Assembly (NCBI GenBank): GCA_963082975.1 | Contig: OY720346.1 | Coordinates: 32,048,720-32,112,719, forward strand | Source of the DNA: Labia minor | Lineage: Eukaryota; Arthropoda; Insecta; Dermaptera; Spongiphoridae | DNA length: 64,000 nt | Reading direction: 5' to 3' | Shown here: piece by piece, positions 59,399 through 64,000 of the stretch | Layout of the letters: every line of letters begins with the position of its first letter | Numbering within the stretch: the first letter of the stretch is position 1 | The notes under the pieces: generated by a model | What the model was told of the DNA's origin: nothing | Seen by the model: the letters and a program-made list of their open reading frames with translations, nothing else | Databases searched by the model: none | Translations under genes and position numbers: made by a program

Positions 59399-60031
59399 AC
59401 CGACCGACGATAGTAAGGGAGGTATTGTTTTCACACCAAATTTCACATGTGGAGATTTTTACATATCTCCACGAATCATGCATTTTCTAAACAGAAAAAA
59501 GTATTTTTAGCATGATGTCTGTCCGTCCGTCTGTCCGTCTGTCCGTCCGTATAGATGTGTACAGCCTGAACGGCTCAACCGATTTTGATGAAATTTGGTA
59601 TATTTACTTAATGCATCAGTGGGATGAATTGATCAACTTTTGGTGCAAATCCGGAAACCGGAAGTGGTAGTATTAGCGATCGACGATAGGAAGGAAAGGG
59701 TTATTTTCACACCAAAGAAGATTTTTTTATATATTACCACGAATCATACACTTTGTATTGGTTTTATCCTCGGGAAAATCATATTTATTAGTTTTTTCTT
59801 GATTTAAAATTATATGACGTCATCCAGGCATTCATGACATCACAGCCTGGTCTTGCATATATATTATAAATAAAATAAAATTAAAAATGTTTTATTTATT
59901 ATTTATGGATCCATATCTGTTTTTTATTACATTAATAGATATATTAAAATTATTTGAAATTGTTTCTGTAGCTGGAAATTAATTTATTTCAAACAGTCGG
60001 TCGGTTCGGACCTGGCCACAGGTCAACTTAT
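59399..60031 (+). mobile_element. Helentron-like family 2, copy F
   Basis: Complete 633-bp copy after T and before T, with all inner features. It shares with copy E the small deletion in the second block. The second TGACGTCA has decayed to TGACATCA. Confidence 0.87.
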
Positions 60032-61470
60032 TTAAATATGTCCCCGAGAGAAACAAAATAATAGAATAACCTTTTTTATGAAGACAATATGTATTTATAT
60101 ATAAATATATATATATATACTCGCGGACAAAAAAATCGAGCCACCTATATTTTTTTGTTTTTATATTAATATTATAAAAAAGAATTGTATATGTATGTAA
60201 GTCATTACAATTTAGGTTTTCTAGTATTATTATATTGGCAATTAATCATATGAAAAGTTATTTTTAAGGTAATTTTTAAATAATAATTGAACTATATTAT
60301 TTTTATTTAAAAAAAGATAAATCAATAAAATATATCTCAAATTGTTGCTATATATATTACATATAACCAGAAATAATCTGTTTGACGATCATTTAGCAAT
60401 GCTTGGAGGAGTAAGAAAATAATATATCAATTTTTAATGATCATATTTTATATTTAAATCACATCGTTATATCAATAATGTGTTCACAACACAATTTAAC
60501 AAAAGTATTATTACAAAAATGCCCTAATATCATATAATAATCAGATTTCATATTATTATATATTATAAAGTAGTAGAATCATTTTTTTTTTGTTTGTTAT
60601 TCGATTTGAATTTTTAGGGAAATAAAAAGATGGAATTCTTTCTTTTTTTTAATTTCTTTTATTACATACAGATTGTGAAAAATGAATTCCCTTTTACTTT
60701 TACACCTACACAGATACACACAAATACCATCGAATTTACCCTCATGCCCATTCACTATCATAAAACGGACGTAGCGTAGTCGACAATTTAATCATCAAGA
60801 AAAAGAAGGTGTATGAGGAAGAGGAATGAAATAGAGAGGAGAGAAAGAGGGGTGTAAATCTTGCCTATGTAGTTTGGCGCTAATAAGTTGGGTCTGATTT
60901 ATCAATTAGTCACCTTTTACTTAGGTTAGGAGACAGGAAAGGCATGTCGTTAAAAGTTTGGAAATTACTTTGAAAAGGAAAGAAAGGAGTTATGCGGGGG
61001 AAGGCGAGAAGTAAAAAGGGAAAGGGAATGGGTGAGTAAGAAGGGGTAGCTTTTATGTATGTTACGTGAATGTTTTAAAGCTTTAGCTGACATTTCTTAT
61101 CACTAAAATGCAAGACTCGGGTTTCCGTTTTGAAATTCTTTTCTTTTTTTTAGTATGAAAATTGCACGGAACTTAAATGTAAATTTGAACAGACAAAACA
61201 CTTTGCACAATCATTTATTTTTTTATTCTTTATACAAGTTTTTTTTTTAATTTTTCTTAAATCAACTATAAAATTTATTGAGTAATTATTATTAATATGT
61301 CACAATTTATTTATTAAAAAGAATAATATATGATAAATATATTTTATTAAATTTTGCTAGTTTTGAGATTTTTTAGAATAAATTTTTACGATTTTTAATT
61401 TATTTCTTTTTTAGATTTATTCTTCTAAAATTAATTAAATTCAATTAATTGATTTTTTAAAATTTATTAT
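60032..61470. other. AT-rich gene-free stretch
   Basis: A single Tc1-like terminus word (TCGCGGACAAAAAAATCGAG) is seen at about 60121-60140 without a partner. The part at 60760-61060 is purine-rich. No gene recognised. Confidence 0.5.
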
Positions 61471-61812
61471 TAGAGAGAGCAAAAAAAGGCGTCAAAAAGG
61501 CATATTTTTAAAGAAAGGCTGTAAAAAGGCTATTTTTTCAAAAAATTTCCAAAAAATATTGGATTTTTATAGATAAATAGTCTCTTTGATTAGCTTATGT
61601 GAGCAAAATAGTATTTAAACATTAACAAATTTTACTTATATTAACGAATATCAAATAATATTTACAATAAATATATTATAATAAGAAAGGAAAGAAATTT
61701 GAATTCTTAACTTTTATAAAACATATACTGAGAAAAATTAACAAAAAGTAATAAAAAGGCATTTTATTTATAAATATATTTTTACTTTATTATTATTTTA
61801 TTTCATAAAATA

Positions 61813-62944
61813 ATAGGTTGTCAAATATCTCTCTTCTGCCTTTTTGTCTTTTGAATTTCGCGGCTAGACGTGTAAACATGGAGTTCATTAGCGCCGAAAT
61901 TCGCGCTATTTTAAAGTTTTTCTTCGTTAAAGGCAAATCCGCTAGAGAAACGTTCCGTGAGATTAATGGTGTTTTGGGGAATGGTTCTATATCACTTCGA
62001 ACCGCGGAGGAATGGTTTTGACGATTCAGAGCCGGTGAAAACGGCACCATGGATAGTCCAGTCAGAAGACCTGTGTCGACGAATACCGATCAAATCAAGG
62101 AAAACATCCAAATAGACCGGCATGTCGCATCTCGTGACATCGCTCAGGAGATGGGAGTTAGTCACCAAACAATTTTAAACCATCTGTAGAAGGCTGGATA
62201 CAAAAAAAAATTTGATGTTTGGGTGCCGCATTATTTGACACAAAAAAACCTTCTGGACCGAATCAACGCCTGCGATATGCTACTGAAACGGAACGAGCTC
62301 GACCCATTTTTGAAGTGGATGGTGACTGGCGAAGAAAAATAAATCACATGCGAGAATATCAAGCGAAAACGGTCGTGGTCGAAAACCGGTGAATCGTCCC
62401 AAACAGTGGCCAAGCCGGGCTAGACGGGCAGGAAGGTTTTGCTGTGTGTTTGGTGGGATTGGAAGGGAATCATCCACTATGAGCTGCTCCCATATGGCCA
62501 GACGCTTAATTCTACCATCTACTGCGAGCACCTGGACCGCTTGAAGCAGGCGATAGACCAGAAGCGTCTAGAATTGGCCAACAGGAAGGGTGTAGTGTTC
62601 CACCAGGACAACGCCAGACCAGACACTTCGTTGATGACTCGTCATAAGCTACGCATCCACCATATAGCCCGGAATAGCGCCAAGTGATTACCACCTGTTC
62701 CGGTCCATGGCGAACGCCCTTGGTGGTGTAAAGTTGGACTCAAAAGAGGCTTGTGAAAAGTAGCTGTCCGAGTTCTTCGCAAATAAGAAGGGGGTTTCTG
62801 CGAGGGGGTATTATTGCCATCTAGATGGAAACAGATTCTCGAACAAAACGGCACATATTTGAATTAAATCCAATCACTGTAACACTTTTTATAAAGCATT
62901 GAATAAAGAACAAAAAAGAGGAAGGGAGATATTTGACAACCTTT
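61813..62944 (+). mobile_element. Mariner, cecropia-type, in hAT element
   Basis: An 1132-bp element with TA on each side (61811-61812 and 62945-62946) and inverted ends around AGGTTGTCAAATATCTC. It carries a full-length but broken transposase. It inserted into the hAT element, so it is the younger of the two here. Confidence 0.82.
61878..62860 (+). pseudogene. Mariner transposase (Hsmar1-like), broken
   Basis: Starts at the ATG of MEFISAEIRAIL and KGKSARETFREI (DNA-binding domain), then a stop after EEWF. It continues in pieces: HVASRDIAQEMGVSHQTILN, VTGEEK (first aspartate changed to E) with W changed to stop, NIKRKRSWSK, KVLLCVWWDWKGIIHYELLP, GVVFHQDNARPDTSLMTR (second aspartate kept). 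Then a small deletion destroys the third-aspartate block (HPPYSPE..., lacking LAPSD), followed by FRSMANALGGVKLDSKEACE. The VWWDWKG and HQDNARP words are those of the cecropia/Hsmar1 group. Several stops and two lost catalytic residues make it inactive. Confidence 0.85.
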
Positions 62945-63271
62945 TATAAACAAAACATAATTATTATAACTGTTCTCTCTCAGATGTTACATCATTCCTA
63001 TTTATAAAGAAATTGCACACAAAATATATTTGAAGATTTCGAATTGTGAAATTTGTTCGGCGATCGGTCAGAATATTTTTATAAATAGAAAATGTCCTCT
63101 CAAGATCACAAGATGTGAGTTTTTTGTTGCAAAAAAATGCAAAAAAGGCGAAAAAGGCGTTTTTTAAAATCTACCAGTGTTTGATTTTTATAGATCGGTG
63201 GAGATCTATAAAAAAAATCTTGAAAAGTCTCAAATTTTAAAAAAGGCAAATGCCTTTTTTTGCGCTCTCTA

Positions 63272-63439
63272 TTTATTATATAATAATAAATCCACTAACA
63301 ATCCTTTTAAAAAGGACTAGAAAATAAATAGTAGAATTCTTTCGCCCAAGCTATTTAAGGATGATCTCAAATTATGTCAACTGTTTATTTAGTTAATAAT
63401 CACAGACCATCTAATATAATCTTAATGATATCTCCTTTG
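63272..63439. other. Short AT-rich spacer
   Basis: Follows the hAT target duplication. Nothing further recognised. Confidence 0.5.
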
Positions 63440-63690
63440 GATGAGATTAATTTTAGGATACGCTCTAGAGGGCGGAAAACCGGACATTTGTCAGGGGCGG
63501 CAAATCTGAAGGGCGGCATTTTGGTTATGAATGTTATAAATTTTACGAATATAGGGACAGTAATTTATTCTATTGCCCGGAGCGTCGTGAATGCTCGAAC
63601 GGGTGCTGTTATTAACATGAAATACAGTAAAGTTGAATATTCAAAGGAATAACTATCCCGTTGTGATTTTCACTGAAGGTTTACTTTCAC
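63440..63690 (+). pseudogene. FLYWCH-type zinc-finger relic
   Basis: Read with frame changes, this gives RGGKPDICQG, FGYECYKFYEYRDSNLFYCP then ERREC, NARTGAVINMKYSKVEYSKE and NNYPVVIF. The order (RGGKP, F/Y.Y.C..F, F/W-x-C..R..C.AR, then an E.N.P end) follows the FLYWCH zinc finger, known from MULE-type transposons and from domesticated chromatin proteins. The expected W is F, and the His pair at the end is damaged by a frameshift. The single long frame at 63374-63652 covers only part of it. It could be a transposon remnant or a decayed host exon. Confidence 0.5.
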
Positions 63691-64000
63691 TATCATTAAA
63701 AAAAGCACCAGATAAACTCTCGATTCCTACCAACATCTTGAAAACGGACTGAAAGATAATCTTATTCCAAACCTGTCACATTATACGAAAGTTCATCAAC
63801 GGAACCATTAACGTCTATAATGGCCATCTTTTTCGTTCGAGCCAAATCCCTAAACGTTGAGAATGGCTTGGTGAATTTTTACCAACATATGGTAAAAAGT
63901 GTAACAACTCAAATAATAATAATAATATAACGAGTTTAAATTATTGGTATGGTTTAATTAATATTTATTATTTTATTTTTTTATCAATGCTTTAATTAAT
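63691..64000. other. Region after FLYWCH relic
   Basis: In the following 150 bp, frames such as PTNILKTD and SHYTKVHQR look like the continuation of the same degraded protein, but nothing is certain. The final 100 bp are AT-rich. Confidence 0.35.

Larger units (their letters stand above)
61471..63271. mobile_element. Non-autonomous hAT element, split by mariner
   Basis: Begins TAGAGAGAGCAAAAAAAGGC and ends with the inverse of TAGAGAGCGCAAAAAAAGGC. It is flanked by the perfect 8-bp direct repeat TTTATTAT (61463-61470 and 63272-63279). The TAGAG start fits the hAT YARNG rule. AAAAAGGC words recur inside both ends (61490-61535 and 63137-63160). Without the mariner (61813-62944) it is about 669 bp with no coding capacity. 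Confidence 0.82.

Noticed and set aside
60121-60150. Tc1-like end TCGCGGACAAAAAAATCGAG
   Set aside because: Only one terminus is visible and no inverted partner lies within several kb, so no element can be delimited.
1-64000. CRISPR arrays, operons, bacterial promoters
   Set aside because: The spaced direct repeats are mobile-element copies or microsatellites, and the probable intron, metazoan transposons and lack of dense ORFs point to a eukaryotic genome.

Overview
The window reads as animal (metazoan) nuclear DNA, very AT-rich by eye, and dense in (TA)n, (TTA)n, (GA)n and (CA)n tracts. I found no intact host gene, rRNA, operon or CRISPR array. Everything recognisable is mobile-element debris: Helitron, Helentron-like, Tc1/mariner, P-like, hAT, Penelope-like, LINE and LTR sequences. 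This mix, with a THAP-domain P-type transposase and many mariners, suits an AT-rich arthropod or a similar invertebrate. Species cannot be fixed from the sequence. The window is probably intergenic or one large intron.

Two short element families dominate and share one architecture. Each has a 5' terminal motif repeated inverted near the 3' end, a variable microsatellite in the middle, a small 3' hairpin and a T|T target. This matches Helentron-associated elements (HINE/DINE-1-like). Family 2 (ACCGACCGACG ends, about 610-670 bp) has six copies, all on the plus strand: 8.1 kb (split), 18.8, 38.5, 53.0, 53.6 and 59.4 kb. The 53.0 and 53.6 kb copies are head to tail with a single T between them. 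Family 1 (ACTATCTCGC ends) lies at 1.5, 11.1 (minus), 25.2 and 51.6 kb.

Layout. 0-8 kb: AT-rich sequence, a family-1 copy, a LINE tail and a mariner MITE. 8.1-10.2 kb: a four-level nest in which a hAT MITE sits in a LINE-tailed retroposon, inside a Helitron, inside a family-2 copy; the Helitron footprint is exact. 11-20 kb: family-1 and family-2 copies, a MITE, a minus-strand mariner relic and a retroposon. 21.6-24.5 kb: a second Helitron end with LINE RT remnants, then a Tc1 element inside a LINE-like repeat. 25-29.2 kb: a rearranged family-1 copy, a third Helitron and an LTR-like promoter block. 30-44 kb: mostly bare AT-rich DNA, with a MITE, a solo LTR inside a retroposon, a family-2 copy and a LINE tail. 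44.9-47.1 kb: a P-type element with THAP and C-terminal transposase remnants, inserted in the catalytic motif of a mariner. 50-60 kb: a mariner relic, family-1 and family-2 copies, a Penelope-like GIY-YIG relic and another mariner. 61.5-63.3 kb: a hAT element split by a cecropia-type mariner. 63.4-63.7 kb: a FLYWCH-type zinc-finger relic.

Every transposase or polymerase seen is broken by stops, frameshifts or deletions, so nothing here looks autonomous. The interest lies in the nested insertions, which give a relative order of activity and several exact target sites, and in the two Helentron-like families.
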